DNA from: Lachnospiraceae bacterium
Lineage (GTDB): Bacteria > Bacillota > Clostridia > Lachnospirales > Lachnospiraceae
Direction of reading: 5' to 3'
Length of the DNA stretch: 64,000 nucleotides
NCBI GenBank assembly: GCA_017623295.1
Contig: JAGAPK010000070.1
Span: 37,772-101,771 of the forward strand
Shown: positions 25,277 to 33,355 of the stretch, piece after piece
Position numbering within the stretch: position 1 is the stretch's first letter
Layout of the letters: each line of letters begins with the position of its first letter
Position numbers and translations under genes: made by a program
The notes under the pieces: generated by a model
What the model was told of the DNA's origin: nothing
The model's input: the letters and a program-made list of their open reading frames with translations, nothing else
The model's database searches: none

Positions 25277-27046
25277 CTAATTCTGTTGTTCCGCAAGAAC
25301 GGTTTCTTCCCGTAATTGCGACTGCTTCTTTGCGTTTTCCATATCTTCGGCAATAACCTGCTCATAGCCTAAACTTAAGGCAGAAGAACGCATTTCTTCC
25401 TGCAAAGCATAGAAGGTTTCTTCATCCTTTGCAAAAATCATTTTCCAGGAATAATCCACGATGATACTGCTGCATTGATTGCGTATAGTTGCAATTTCAG
25501 AAGTTTCAGGAGCAGCCTGATAAGTAACACCCGGACAAATCATAAGCTGGTCATTTGCAATTAAATAGTCCATTGTGGTTTCGGCATTCATATTTTCTTC
25601 CCACATGATATCCAGAGAAGTATTCGCAGATTCTCGATAAGAATCCCAAAGAGTATAATAATACGGATATCCGTTGGGGTCTTCGTCAATCAAAGTCACA
25701 CTGTTAAAGTTTAAAGCAGAAGTACCAGAAGACAAGGTTCCACCACCCCATTCTTCGGGTACTTGGGTATTGGTGTCGGATAAGGCACGCAATCCAAATT
25801 CGGTTAAAGCAGGACCAGTCTCTGTCATTTCCCAAGTCAGACCTTCGGGACCGGCAGTGCCGGTTACTGGTTGTGAACTGTTAGCATAAATACCTTCCGG
25901 AGAATAGAGCCAGTCAATAAAAGCAGCCAGACGTTCCGGGTCCTCGGCATCGGAGCCGATAGCGACGATTGCTGTGGTGCTTCCCATTGGACGGCAACCG
26001 ATGGAGAGGATTTGCATATCATCAATCGGAACAAACATAAATCCTTTGCCGGATGCACTATTTTCGACAGTATTATACGCTGATTTTCCAAGCCAGGGCC
26101 AGTAGGAGAAAAGAATGTCGCCCTGGGCACATTTGTTATAAACATCATTATAGCTTTGATTCGGAGAATCCGGATCAACAAGTCCCATCTGATTTGCATC
26201 AAAATAGAACTTCAAAATACGCTGGTAAATGGAATCGCTGTCCAGAATATCCTGATAATCCGAACCATCAACCTGATAAAGCGCAAAACCGTATTCTTCA
26301 TAGCCATAGAAGCAGGCTGGCTGTTTGGCGGCATTCATCATATTACCGTCCCAGTCTTTAAAAAAGCTGAAACTGTAGGTAGGATTGCCGGATTCGCTAA
26401 CCGGGTAAGTGTCCTGCATTTGCTTCAGAACAGGAAGTAAATCTTCCAGAGTTTCCATTTCCGGTGAACCGATAGCGGTATATAAATCATAGCGAAGGTA
26501 CGGACCGTAAGTCGGTTCGGAATTTTCGCTAGGTTCTGTACAACTTTTGGAAGAAACTTCGGTTGGGATTGCATAAATGGCAGTATCAGAAACCGGATTG
26601 TTTAAGTTTCGGATAGCGTCTTCGTATTGCATGATATCTTTATCTTTCAGAAGTTCACTCATATCCATAACAAGTCCGGCAGTAACCAGATCCTGCAAAT
26701 TATTATTGTTTCCGCTGCATATAATTAAATCACCAAGATTTCCGGCAGCTGCTCTGGTTTCATACATGGCATTGCCACCACCGGCAACATTTGGAGCAAT
26801 GATGTTAAGTTCAATATTAAATTTATCTTTTACAATTTTGGCAAACCACCCCGACTGAATACCCTGATAATTGGCAAGGGAATCAAAAACGTCTACGGTT
26901 ATGGTTTCTTCATAGACCGGTTCCTTCTCCTGTGTCAGAGAAGGACCGGAACAGCCGGATAAAATACCCGTTAACAAGGTGGTACTTAGTCCAAGCGCAA
27001 TTATTTCTTTCTGTTTAGATTTTATTCTGTCATTTTTCTGAAACAC
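25277..27046 (-). CDS. Solute-binding lipoprotein 2, paralogue of the 16541 gene
   Basis: LplA-type solute-binding lipoprotein, 589 residues, with lipobox LSGC (C32) after a basic N-terminus and hydrophobic stretch. The mature part starts ITVDVFDSLANY and shares the pattern of the first binding protein (GWF, ETR, GNLGDL, a Tyr-rich middle), so the two arose by duplication. Here no permease gene follows; it probably feeds the same permease pair with a different oligosaccharide, or acts as a signal receptor for the kinase. It starts with GTG at 27046, five bases after GAGGAGGT. It is the first gene of the minus-strand GH42/GH29 block. Confidence 0.92.
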   Translation of the reverse strand: MFQKNDRIKSKQKEIIALGLSTTLLTGILSGCSGPSLTQEKEPVYEETITVDVFDSLANYQGIQSGWFAKIVKDKFNIELNIIAPNVAGGGNAMYETRAAAGNLGDLIICSGNNNNLQDLVTAGLVMDMSELLKDKDIMQYEDAIRNLNNPVSDTAIYAIPTEVSSKSCTEPSENSEPTYGPYLRYDLYTAIGSPEMETLEDLLPVLKQMQDTYPVSESGNPTYSFSFFKDWDGNMMNAAKQPACFYGYEEYGFALYQVDGSDYQDILDSDSIYQRILKFYFDANQMGLVDPDSPNQSYNDVYNKCAQGDILFSYWPWLGKSAYNTVENSASGKGFMFVPIDDMQILSIGCRPMGSTTAIVAIGSDAEDPERLAAFIDWLYSPEGIYANSSQPVTGTAGPEGLTWEMTETGPALTEFGLRALSDTNTQVPEEWGGGTLSSGTSALNFNSVTLIDEDPNGYPYYYTLWDSYRESANTSLDIMWEENMNAETTMDYLIANDQLMICPGVTYQAAPETSEIATIRNQCSSIIVDYSWKMIFAKDEETFYALQEEMRSSALSLGYEQVIAEDMENAKKQSQLREETVLAEQQN

Positions 27047-27309
27047 AAAGTACCTCCTCGTTTAGCAAGCTGTTTTGTATGATAAATATAGTTTACCATC
27101 TTACATGAAAGTATATCATTTCTGAATTAGAGTGAATACCAAACAAATTTATGATTTTTTATGGTGTTTTTTAGCGAAAATGTCAAAAGAAAAGAGCGTG
27201 AATATTTGGTTATAAAAATTTGATTCAAATTACTCTAAGTTTTTTAGGACATTGGTACGATATAATATGTAGAACTAGCAAATTTTTTTCATTCCAAGGA
27301 GGGACGAAC

Positions 27310-27933
27310 ATGAGTGTAAATGGAGTTACAACAGGTACAACCACTACTTATGATGCGTATCAGACAACACAGTCAACTGTTACTAAAGTCGAACAGGGTG
27401 CAACAGAATCTTCTGTTACAGAAACAGGCGTTGTTTATGAGCCATCGAACGAAACAACAACAGAGACAGTAAAGAAAACCTATACACAAAATACAGAACT
27501 GGTTGCAAAATTGAAAGCAGAGCAGGCAAACAGATTACAGCAGTTACAGAATATTGTACAGCAGTTATTGACAAAGCAGGGACAGACCTACAATACTGCA
27601 AACGATATCTGGAAAACATTGGCAAGTGGTGACTTTGAAGTAGATGCAGCTACCAAAGCACAGGCACAGGCAGACATTGCAGAAGATGGTTACTGGGGTG
27701 TTGAACAGACATCTGATCGTATCATTGATTTTGCAATAGCTTTAACAGGTGGTGATCCGGATAAAATCGAAGAAATGCGTGAGGCATTTAAGAAGGGTTA
27801 CAAACAGGCTGAAGAAACATGGGGCGGTGAGCTTCCGGAGATTTCTAAGAAAACATATGATGCTGTTATGGAGAAATTTGATAAACTTGCAGAAGAAGCA
27901 GGGCTTACAACATCAGAAGCAACTACAAACTAG
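27310..27933 (+). CDS. Unknown acidic protein with Thr-rich N-terminus
   Basis: I do not recognise a named family. The protein has 207 residues: a Thr/Ser-rich, probably disordered N-terminal third (about 1-60), a helical stretch with heptad-like Leu/Gln (about 62-100) and a compact C-terminal part with EDGYWGVEQTSDRI and GGDPDKIEEMREAFKKGY, a pattern I associate with proteins seen in several Clostridia, without known role. There is no signal peptide or membrane segment. AAGGAGGG precedes ATG 27310. A TATAAT at 27261-27266 lies in the right place for a promoter, but the -35 region is poor. A strong terminator follows, so it is monocistronic and perhaps well expressed. Confidence 0.7.
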   Translation: MSVNGVTTGTTTTYDAYQTTQSTVTKVEQGATESSVTETGVVYEPSNETTTETVKKTYTQNTELVAKLKAEQANRLQQLQNIVQQLLTKQGQTYNTANDIWKTLASGDFEVDAATKAQAQADIAEDGYWGVEQTSDRIIDFAIALTGGDPDKIEEMREAFKKGYKQAEETWGGELPEISKKTYDAVMEKFDKLAEEAGLTTSEATTN

Positions 27934-27970
27934 AATTGTGAAGTGAATTTATAAAAGTATTTGCGAGAAT

Positions 27971-28015
27971 AAAATACATCGGAAACAGTATATGTTCCCG
28001 ATGTATTTTTGTTTT
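27971..28015. terminator. Terminator between the convergent genes at 27933 and 28038
   Basis: AAAATACATCGG (27971-27982) pairs with CCGATGTATTTTT (27998-28010), followed by GTTTT. It can serve both converging genes. Confidence 0.88.
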
Positions 28016-28037
28016 AACAGGAAGTAAGTTTATTCCT

Positions 28038-29216
28038 TTAAGCGTCCAATGCAGAGAATAAAACGTTTCGCATTTTTCTGGTATAAGAGGTAGTGCCGGA
28101 ATCAATTTTCTGGTGCATGATTAAGAAAGTCAGGTTGTGTTTCGGGTCATTCATGAAGTAAGAACCGAGCCAGCCATCCCAACCATATTCACCTTTGCTG
28201 CTGATAGAAACGGCAGCTTCCGGGTCTTTCATAATACGAAGCAGATTCGCATAAGTATAGCCCGGCAGACTTTCCCATTGATTCACATATTCCTGCTGCT
28301 TTGGAGTTAAATGTGCACTGGTCATAAATTCTACTGTTTTTGGTGCCAGTATCGTAATTCCATCGAGAGTTCCGTTGTTTAGCAACATTTGTGCAAATCG
28401 GGCGTAATCATCGATTGTGGAAACAAGTCCGGCACCACCGGACTCAAAAGCCGGTGCAAGTTCCATTTTGTTCTGAATACCAAGATGGGAAATATGATAT
28501 TCTTCCAAATCATTTTTCACAGCCTGATATACCTTGGCAAGGCGGTTTTGCTTTTCTGCCGGAACATAAAATCCGGTATCCTTCATGCCAAGTGGTTTGA
28601 AAATTCGTTCGGATAGAAATTCACCAAAGCGCATACCGGATACCACTTCGACAATTGCTCCAAGAATATCGGCAGAGGCTCCATACTGCCATTTTTCACC
28701 CGGGAAAAAGGCGAGTGGAATTTCACCCAGGCGATTCGCAATTTCTAAAGTGGTGAATGGTTTTTCAGAAAGCAGTTTAGCCTTGATTTCTTCAAATAAT
28801 GCCTGTGTTCTGACCTCGGTAGGATTGCCTTCGCCCATATAGACCAGACCGGAAGTCATATTCAGTAAGTTTTGTATGGTAACAGGCTTGGTGACGGGAA
28901 CCGGCATGCCATTTATCATAACATATTGGCTGCTAAATCCCGGCAAAAATTTGGAAACCGGGTCGAGCAAATCGATTTTGCCTTCTTCTAATAAAATCAT
29001 AATGGCAGTGGATGTAATTGGCTTCGTCATAGAATACATTCGAAAAATGGTATCTCTTGTGATAGGAAGGTTATTCGCCATATCGCGCAGACCGGCTTCA
29101 TAATAGCATTGTTCCTTGCCGTTTTGTAAAACCATACAGCTGACACCGGAAATAAATTTTGTATCGACCATTTCCTGTAATAAAACTTGTAATTGTTCTA
29201 ATTTGTTCTGATTCAT
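28038..29216 (-). CDS. Serine hydrolase, class C beta-lactamase/PBP4* fold
   Basis: A stand-alone hydrolase of the class C beta-lactamase and D-Ala-D-Ala carboxypeptidase fold, 392 residues. The Ser-x-x-Lys motif is in RMYSMTKPITS (about S62 and K65); WQYGASADILG is the second motif with tyrosine; a typical GWDGWLGSYF segment near the C-terminus replaces the KTG box, as in esterase-like members. No signal peptide is visible, so an intracellular esterase or peptidase is as likely as a cell-wall enzyme. Two ATGs are possible (29222 and 29216); GGAGG is 9 bases before the second. It diverges from ispE. Confidence 0.85.
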   Translation of the reverse strand: MNQNKLEQLQVLLQEMVDTKFISGVSCMVLQNGKEQCYYEAGLRDMANNLPITRDTIFRMYSMTKPITSTAIMILLEEGKIDLLDPVSKFLPGFSSQYVMINGMPVPVTKPVTIQNLLNMTSGLVYMGEGNPTEVRTQALFEEIKAKLLSEKPFTTLEIANRLGEIPLAFFPGEKWQYGASADILGAIVEVVSGMRFGEFLSERIFKPLGMKDTGFYVPAEKQNRLAKVYQAVKNDLEEYHISHLGIQNKMELAPAFESGGAGLVSTIDDYARFAQMLLNNGTLDGITILAPKTVEFMTSAHLTPKQQEYVNQWESLPGYTYANLLRIMKDPEAAVSISSKGEYGWDGWLGSYFMNDPKHNLTFLIMHQKIDSGTTSYTRKMRNVLFSALDA

Positions 29217-29299
29217 TCGCATAACCCTCCATACCGCAGAACATGCGGCATCTACACATAAATACTTCTATTTCGCGTGTGATATATCCTCATTATACA

Positions 29300-29328
29300 T
29301 TGACAAAGTTTATAGGATTGTATAAAAT
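29300..29328 (+). promoter_or_regulatory. Consensus sigma-A promoter of ispE-gntR
   Basis: TTGACA (29300-29305), a 17-base spacer and TAAAAT (29323-29328). The start point would be about 29335, giving a 40-base leader to ispE. Confidence 0.85.
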
Positions 29329-29357
29329 TAAGTACAATCCTATGAATACTGTATACA
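29312..29357 (+). promoter_or_regulatory. Operator-like palindromes over the ispE promoter
   Basis: A perfect 11-bp inverted repeat, ATAGGATTGTA (29312-29322) and TACAATCCTAT (29333-29343), encloses the -10 box and start point. A second palindrome, TGTATACA (29350-29357), lies in the leader and resembles sites bound by FadR-type GntR regulators. A GntR regulator of that class is the second gene of this operon, so autoregulation is plausible. Confidence 0.6.
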
Positions 29358-29373
29358 AAAATATAGAGGAAAA

Positions 29374-30237
29374 ATGATGGAACAGATAACAAGAAACGCA
29401 TATGCGAAAATCAATTTAGGTTTGGATGTACTTCGCCGCAGAAAAGATGGTTACCATGAAGTGAAGATGATTATGCAGACGGTGGACATTTTTGATACCC
29501 TGACTTTTGTGAAAAAAGATGAGCCGGGTATCTGTTTAAAAGTAGATCATGAAGAACTTTCCGAAGATAAGAACAATTTAATTTACCGGGCAGCAGAGCT
29601 TTTAATGGAAAAAGCGGGTGTGAAGCAGGGCGTAGAGATTACTCTTACAAAAAGAATTCCGATTGCAGCCGGAATGGCAGGCGGCAGTACCGATGCGGCA
29701 GCAGCCTTTCACGGAATCAACGAACTGTTCGATTTAGGATATTCTTTGGAAGAGTTACAGGCGCTTGGAGTAACTTTAGGAGCGGATATTCCGTATTGTC
29801 TTGCCGGTGGAACTGCAATTTCCGAAGGCATCGGAGAGATTCTGACGAAGCTTCCGGCACCACCGCAATGTACGTTAGTAGTGGCGAAACCGGATATTAA
29901 CGTTTCAACGAAATTTGTATATGAAAATTTACATGCGAATACTTTGACATGCCATCCGGATATTGATGGCATGATTGAGGCAATCAAGAGTGGCAGTCTG
30001 CAGGGGATTACAGACCGACTGGGCAATGTGTTAGAAACTGTTACCGTCCGGGAATATCCTATTATAGAAGAGATAAAAAATCTGATGAAACAGGAAGGAG
30101 CAAAAAACGCTCTGATGAGCGGCAGTGGTCCTACTGTTTTCGGCATTTTTACAAAAGAAGAATTGGCGCAGGCAGCAGCGGCGCAGATTCGTGAGAAACA
30201 GTTGGCAGGACAGGTCTTTGTGACCAGATTTGCATAA
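29374..30237 (+). CDS. ispE: 4-diphosphocytidyl-2-C-methyl-D-erythritol kinase
   Basis: GHMP-family kinase that phosphorylates CDP-methylerythritol in the non-mevalonate isoprenoid pathway in the cytoplasm. YAKINLGLDVLRRRKDGYHEV at the N-terminus (substrate site), the GHMP ATP loop IAAGMAGGSTDAAA (about residues 95-108) and the C-terminal ALMSGSGPTVFG loop are all present. The 287-residue length is normal. Two consecutive ATGs (29374 and 29377) follow TAGAGGAAAA, the second being at better spacing. It shares a consensus promoter with the gntR gene, which starts 16 bases after its stop. Confidence 0.97.
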   Translation: MMEQITRNAYAKINLGLDVLRRRKDGYHEVKMIMQTVDIFDTLTFVKKDEPGICLKVDHEELSEDKNNLIYRAAELLMEKAGVKQGVEITLTKRIPIAAGMAGGSTDAAAAFHGINELFDLGYSLEELQALGVTLGADIPYCLAGGTAISEGIGEILTKLPAPPQCTLVVAKPDINVSTKFVYENLHANTLTCHPDIDGMIEAIKSGSLQGITDRLGNVLETVTVREYPIIEEIKNLMKQEGAKNALMSGSGPTVFGIFTKEELAQAAAAQIREKQLAGQVFVTRFA

Positions 30238-30252
30238 GAAGGAGAGTGTTAT

Positions 30253-30930
30253 ATGGCGAGTCAGTTTCAAGTTAATATGGATGAATTTCTTCCATTAAGA
30301 GATGTTGTTTTTAATACCCTTCGTAAAGCGATTCTGACCGGAGAATTGAAACCGGGCGAACGACTAATGGAGATTCACCTTGCCAATCAGCTAGGGGTCA
30401 GCAGAACACCGATTCGTGAAGCAATCCGTAAATTGGAATTAGAAGGGCTTGTAATTATGATTCCGAGGCGTGGAGCGGAGGTTGCCCAGATTACAGAGAA
30501 GAGTTTAAAAGATGTTCTGGAAGTCAGAAGGGCATTGGATGCGCTGTGTGCAGAGCTTGCCTGTGACAGAATTACAGAAGCGGAAAAGCAAAGTCTGAAA
30601 AAAGCCTGCGATGATTTTGAACAGGCGACGATTAGCGGTGATGCAACAATAATTGCGGCAGCAGATGTGGCATTACATGATATTATTGTAGAAGCTACCG
30701 GCAACAAACGTCTGATTCAATTGATTAACAATCTGTCTGAGCAGATGTATCGCTATCGTTTCGAGTATATTAAAGACGAACAGCAGCATAACAACCTGGT
30801 AGAAGAACATAGAATGATTTATGAAAGTATTATAAAACAGGATAAGGAAAAAGCAGCCCAAGCAGCAAAGTTACATATTGATAATCAGGAAAAATCCATT
30901 ATCCGCCAGATTCGCATGGAAAACGTATAA
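30253..30930 (+). CDS. GntR family regulator, FadR/FCD subfamily
   Basis: Transcription regulator of 225 residues. The N-terminal winged helix spans about residues 12-78 with the GntR signature LKPGERLMEIHLANQLGVSR and TPIREAIRKLELEGL. The C-terminal part is an all-helical FCD ligand domain with the usual metal-binding pattern (D and H in AADVALHDIIVEA, a later H in VEEHRMI and H in AAKLHIDNQ). The effector cannot be read from sequence. Pairing with ispE in one operon occurs in many Lachnospiraceae, as I recall. AGGAGAG precedes ATG 30253. A GntR-like palindrome lies in the ispE leader. Confidence 0.92.
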   Translation: MASQFQVNMDEFLPLRDVVFNTLRKAILTGELKPGERLMEIHLANQLGVSRTPIREAIRKLELEGLVIMIPRRGAEVAQITEKSLKDVLEVRRALDALCAELACDRITEAEKQSLKKACDDFEQATISGDATIIAAADVALHDIIVEATGNKRLIQLINNLSEQMYRYRFEYIKDEQQHNNLVEEHRMIYESIIKQDKEKAAQAAKLHIDNQEKSIIRQIRMENV

Positions 30931-30999
30931 AAAAGAATACGTCGGGAACACTCCTTATAAATCAAAGCAGGAAGACTTTGACAATGAAGGAGAAAAGAA

Positions 31000-31302
31000 A
31001 TGAATACAACAAAATTCCCGAAACTAAGATTGTTTTTAGCAGGTACATTTGCTTTTATATGGTGGTTCCTGTTTTATCCGGAGCTGTGCTTTTCCGAAGA
31101 TACATACGTTGTTGCTTATCAGGGAGAAACGTATGATGCGGCAACATGGCAAAAAGTGTATGCGGATAAGATGCAGAACGTAGAAGGCGTGGAACCGATA
31201 GAAATGTCGGAAGAATTTTGTGAACAGCTCTTGCAGGCAGACGAAGAACAGATTATAGTAAAGAGCAGACTGTTAGAATTTTGGCAACAGTCAAAAAACT
31301 AG
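31000..31302 (+). CDS. Small unknown membrane-anchored protein
   Basis: 100 residues; one hydrophobic segment (about 9-30, with FAFIWWFLFYPELCF), then an acidic outside or inside domain with a GETYDAATWQKVYADK segment and a Glu/Gln-rich C-terminus. I do not recognise a family. AATGAAGGAG precedes ATG 31000. It sits between gntR and murI with gaps of about 70 bases on each side and no clear promoter, so it may belong to the same transcript as the upstream operon. The codon use looks like that of its neighbours. Confidence 0.65.
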   Translation: MNTTKFPKLRLFLAGTFAFIWWFLFYPELCFSEDTYVVAYQGETYDAATWQKVYADKMQNVEGVEPIEMSEEFCEQLLQADEEQIIVKSRLLEFWQQSKN

Positions 31303-31370
31303 AAAAGAAAGATATTGAGATAAAAGAAGCAGAATAAGAAGAAAATCAGAATATAAGAAGGAACAGCATT

Positions 31371-32201
31371 ATGCAAAAAGAATTACTTTGCAATGCACCA
31401 ATCGGTGTTTTTGATTCCGGTGTTGGCGGACTCACAGTAGCAAGAGAAATTATGCGCCAGTTACCGAATGAAAGAATTGTGTATTTTGGCGATACAGCGA
31501 GAGTTCCCTATGGTAGCAAATCTCGTGAGACAGTCACCAGATTTTCCAGACAGATTGTACGGTTTTTGCAGACACAGCATGTAAAGGCGATAGTTGTTGC
31601 TTGTAATACAGCAAGTGCGTTTGCACTGGATGAATTAGAGAAAGAAGTAGACATTCCAATTATTGGCGTAGTAAAGCCGGGAGCTAAAACTGCATTAGAG
31701 GCGACACATAACGGTAGAATTGGTGTTATTGCAACCGAGGCAACGATAGGAAGCGGTATTTATAAAAGATACATAGAAGAAAATGACAGTAGTGTCAGTG
31801 TTATCGGTAAGGCATGTCCTTTGTTTGTGCCACTTGCGGAAGAAGGTTTGTGGGAAGATCCGGTAACGGATGAAATTGCAAGAAGATATCTGGCAGAGTT
31901 AATCGATATCGATATTGATACACTGATTCTTGGCTGTACCCATTATCCGTTGTTGCGTTCTACCGTAGCAAAAATTATGGGCGATAACGTAACATTGGTA
32001 AACCCAGCATATGAAACGGCCAGAGAATTGAAAGAATTATTGGAAAAGGAAGGGCTGGAGAGTAAAAAACGTCCCGAACTTGGAACCGAATTATATCAGT
32101 TCTTTGTCAGTGATGCAGCAGACAAATTCCAGAAATTTGCCAATTCCATTATTCCTTATGGAATACTTTCAGCAAAAGTGATTCATATTGATGAATACTA
32201 A
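31371..32201 (+). CDS. murI: Glutamate racemase
   Basis: Converts L- to D-glutamate for peptidoglycan. The two catalytic cysteines are seen in VVACNTASA (C78) and LILGCTHYPLL (C189), and the N-terminal IGVFDSGVGGLTV is the substrate loop with the essential aspartate. The 276 residues are a normal length for a cytoplasmic enzyme. AGAAGGAAC precedes ATG 31371. The DUF1934 gene starts 16 bases after the stop, so the two form an operon, a common arrangement in Clostridia. Confidence 0.97.
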   Translation: MQKELLCNAPIGVFDSGVGGLTVAREIMRQLPNERIVYFGDTARVPYGSKSRETVTRFSRQIVRFLQTQHVKAIVVACNTASAFALDELEKEVDIPIIGVVKPGAKTALEATHNGRIGVIATEATIGSGIYKRYIEENDSSVSVIGKACPLFVPLAEEGLWEDPVTDEIARRYLAELIDIDIDTLILGCTHYPLLRSTVAKIMGDNVTLVNPAYETARELKELLEKEGLESKKRPELGTELYQFFVSDAADKFQKFANSIIPYGILSAKVIHIDEY

Positions 32202-32217
32202 TGCATAGGAGGATAAG

Positions 32218-32667
32218 ATGACAAAAGACGTATTGGTTTCTCTGCGCGGCTTGCAGTTTGAACAAAGCGGTGAAGACCCGGAGCAGATTGAAACAATTAC
32301 CGTTGGGAATTATTATGAGAAAAACGGAAAACATTATGTAATATATGATGAAATAACAGAAGGTTTTGAGGAGCTTACCAAAAACAGAATGAAGTTTAAT
32401 GAGCAATTTTTAGAACTCACCAGAACCGGCCTTGTAAACGTACATATGGTATTTGAAAAAAACAGAAAAAATATGACCAGTTACCAGACACCATATGGAA
32501 ATATCATGATTGGAATTGATACAAAGCAGATTCAGATTGATGAGCAGGATGACCGGATTATGGTCACAGTTGAATATGCGCTGGATATGAACTATGAATT
32601 TCTTGCGGATTGCAAAATTGTTCTTGAGATTCGTTCCAAAGAAAAAAGAGAAGCATTTCTTTTGTAG
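32218..32667 (+). CDS. DUF1934 beta-barrel protein
   Basis: 149-residue protein of the DUF1934 family, predicted as a calycin-like beta-barrel: alternating beta-strand pattern with KDVLVSLRG at the start, TSYQTPYGNIMIGI in the middle and VTVEYALDMNYEFLADCKI near the end. The function is unknown; a role in cell-envelope or lipid handling is only a guess from the fold. TAGGAGG precedes ATG 32218, 16 bases after murI. Unusually, the stop codon and last codons lie inside the terminator hairpin. Confidence 0.85.
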   Translation: MTKDVLVSLRGLQFEQSGEDPEQIETITVGNYYEKNGKHYVIYDEITEGFEELTKNRMKFNEQFLELTRTGLVNVHMVFEKNRKNMTSYQTPYGNIMIGIDTKQIQIDEQDDRIMVTVEYALDMNYEFLADCKIVLEIRSKEKREAFLL

Positions 32668-32680
32668 AATGCTTCTCTTT
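32645..32680 (+). terminator. Terminator overlapping the end of the DUF1934 gene
   Basis: GAGAAGCATT (32648-32657) pairs with AATGCTTCTC (32668-32677), followed by TTTG. The stop codon at 32665-32667 lies in the loop, so a terminating ribosome would cover the hairpin. Confidence 0.85.
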
Positions 32681-32702
32681 GTTGTTATCATTATTTAACT
32701 CA

Positions 32703-33179
32703 TTATTTAACAGGTGTTGCACCGGCTTTTTCCTGTGCTTTTTCAAGAGCACGTTTGAAGAAACCTTTCTTTTTCTGCTCTACCGGCGCCTGCTTGCCGT
32801 GAAGACCTTTTACATCAGTAATATAAATTCCACTGACAACAGCTTTTACTTCTTTTTTCACCGGGATGGAATCAAAAATTTTTTCATCCGAAATTAATGT
32901 CATAATCTGTGGACCGACTTTTGCTTTAACAACCGGTAATTTTGAACCTCTAAGCAGCTTAGGAGTCTGGTCAATGACTGCCTGTGGCAAACCGGATTCT
33001 TTCAGTTTCATTCTTTTTTTATCAATGATTAACATGGAAACAGTCTGTTTCATGGCATCCATCTGTGCCTGCTGCGCATCCTGTTTTTTCTGCATTTTCT
33101 TTCCTAAAAAATATAAAACGACTGCAGCAATAATAAGAACTGCTAAAATGCACAATAATACAATTGATAACGTGCTCAT
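32703..33179 (-). CDS. Unknown single-span membrane protein
   Basis: 158 residues: one N-terminal membrane helix (about 2-25), then a basic, coiled-coil-like stretch with KKMQKKQDAQQAQMDAM, and a cytoplasmic domain of about 100 residues including KLLRGSKLPVVKAKVGPQIMTL, ending in a Lys-rich tail. This resembles small membrane proteins that I have seen in Lachnospiraceae genomes without an assigned role. The start at 33179 follows CGGAGGTACC at good spacing; the longer frame to 33227 has no ribosome site. It converges with the DUF1934 gene and diverges from the lipoprotein gene at 33356. Confidence 0.7.
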   Translation of the reverse strand: MSTLSIVLLCILAVLIIAAVVLYFLGKKMQKKQDAQQAQMDAMKQTVSMLIIDKKRMKLKESGLPQAVIDQTPKLLRGSKLPVVKAKVGPQIMTLISDEKIFDSIPVKKEVKAVVSGIYITDVKGLHGKQAPVEQKKKGFFKRALEKAQEKAGATPVK

Positions 33180-33276
33180 ATAGGTACCTCCGAAGTTTTC
33201 TTGATTTTGCATCAAATATTTTAACATTGATTTTCATATTAAGCAAGGGAAAGGCAAACATTTTGGAAAGAAACTC

Positions 33277-33305
33277 TTTCAAGAGGCGATAATTTGTGAT
33301 ATATT
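33277..33305 (+). promoter_or_regulatory. Candidate promoter of the trigger-factor-like lipoprotein
   Basis: TTTCAA (33277-33282), a 17-base spacer and TATATT (33300-33305), followed by a 45-base leader to ATG 33356. Confidence 0.5.
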
Positions 33306-33355
33306 CTAGTATAGTGCATAGTGTGAAAAGGGCATGCACAGAAATGGAGATTATT

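Noticed and set aside
27047-27309. Promoters between binding protein 2 and the 27310 gene
   Set aside because: TATAAT at 27261 has no acceptable -35 box, and the minus-strand side offers several equally weak choices.
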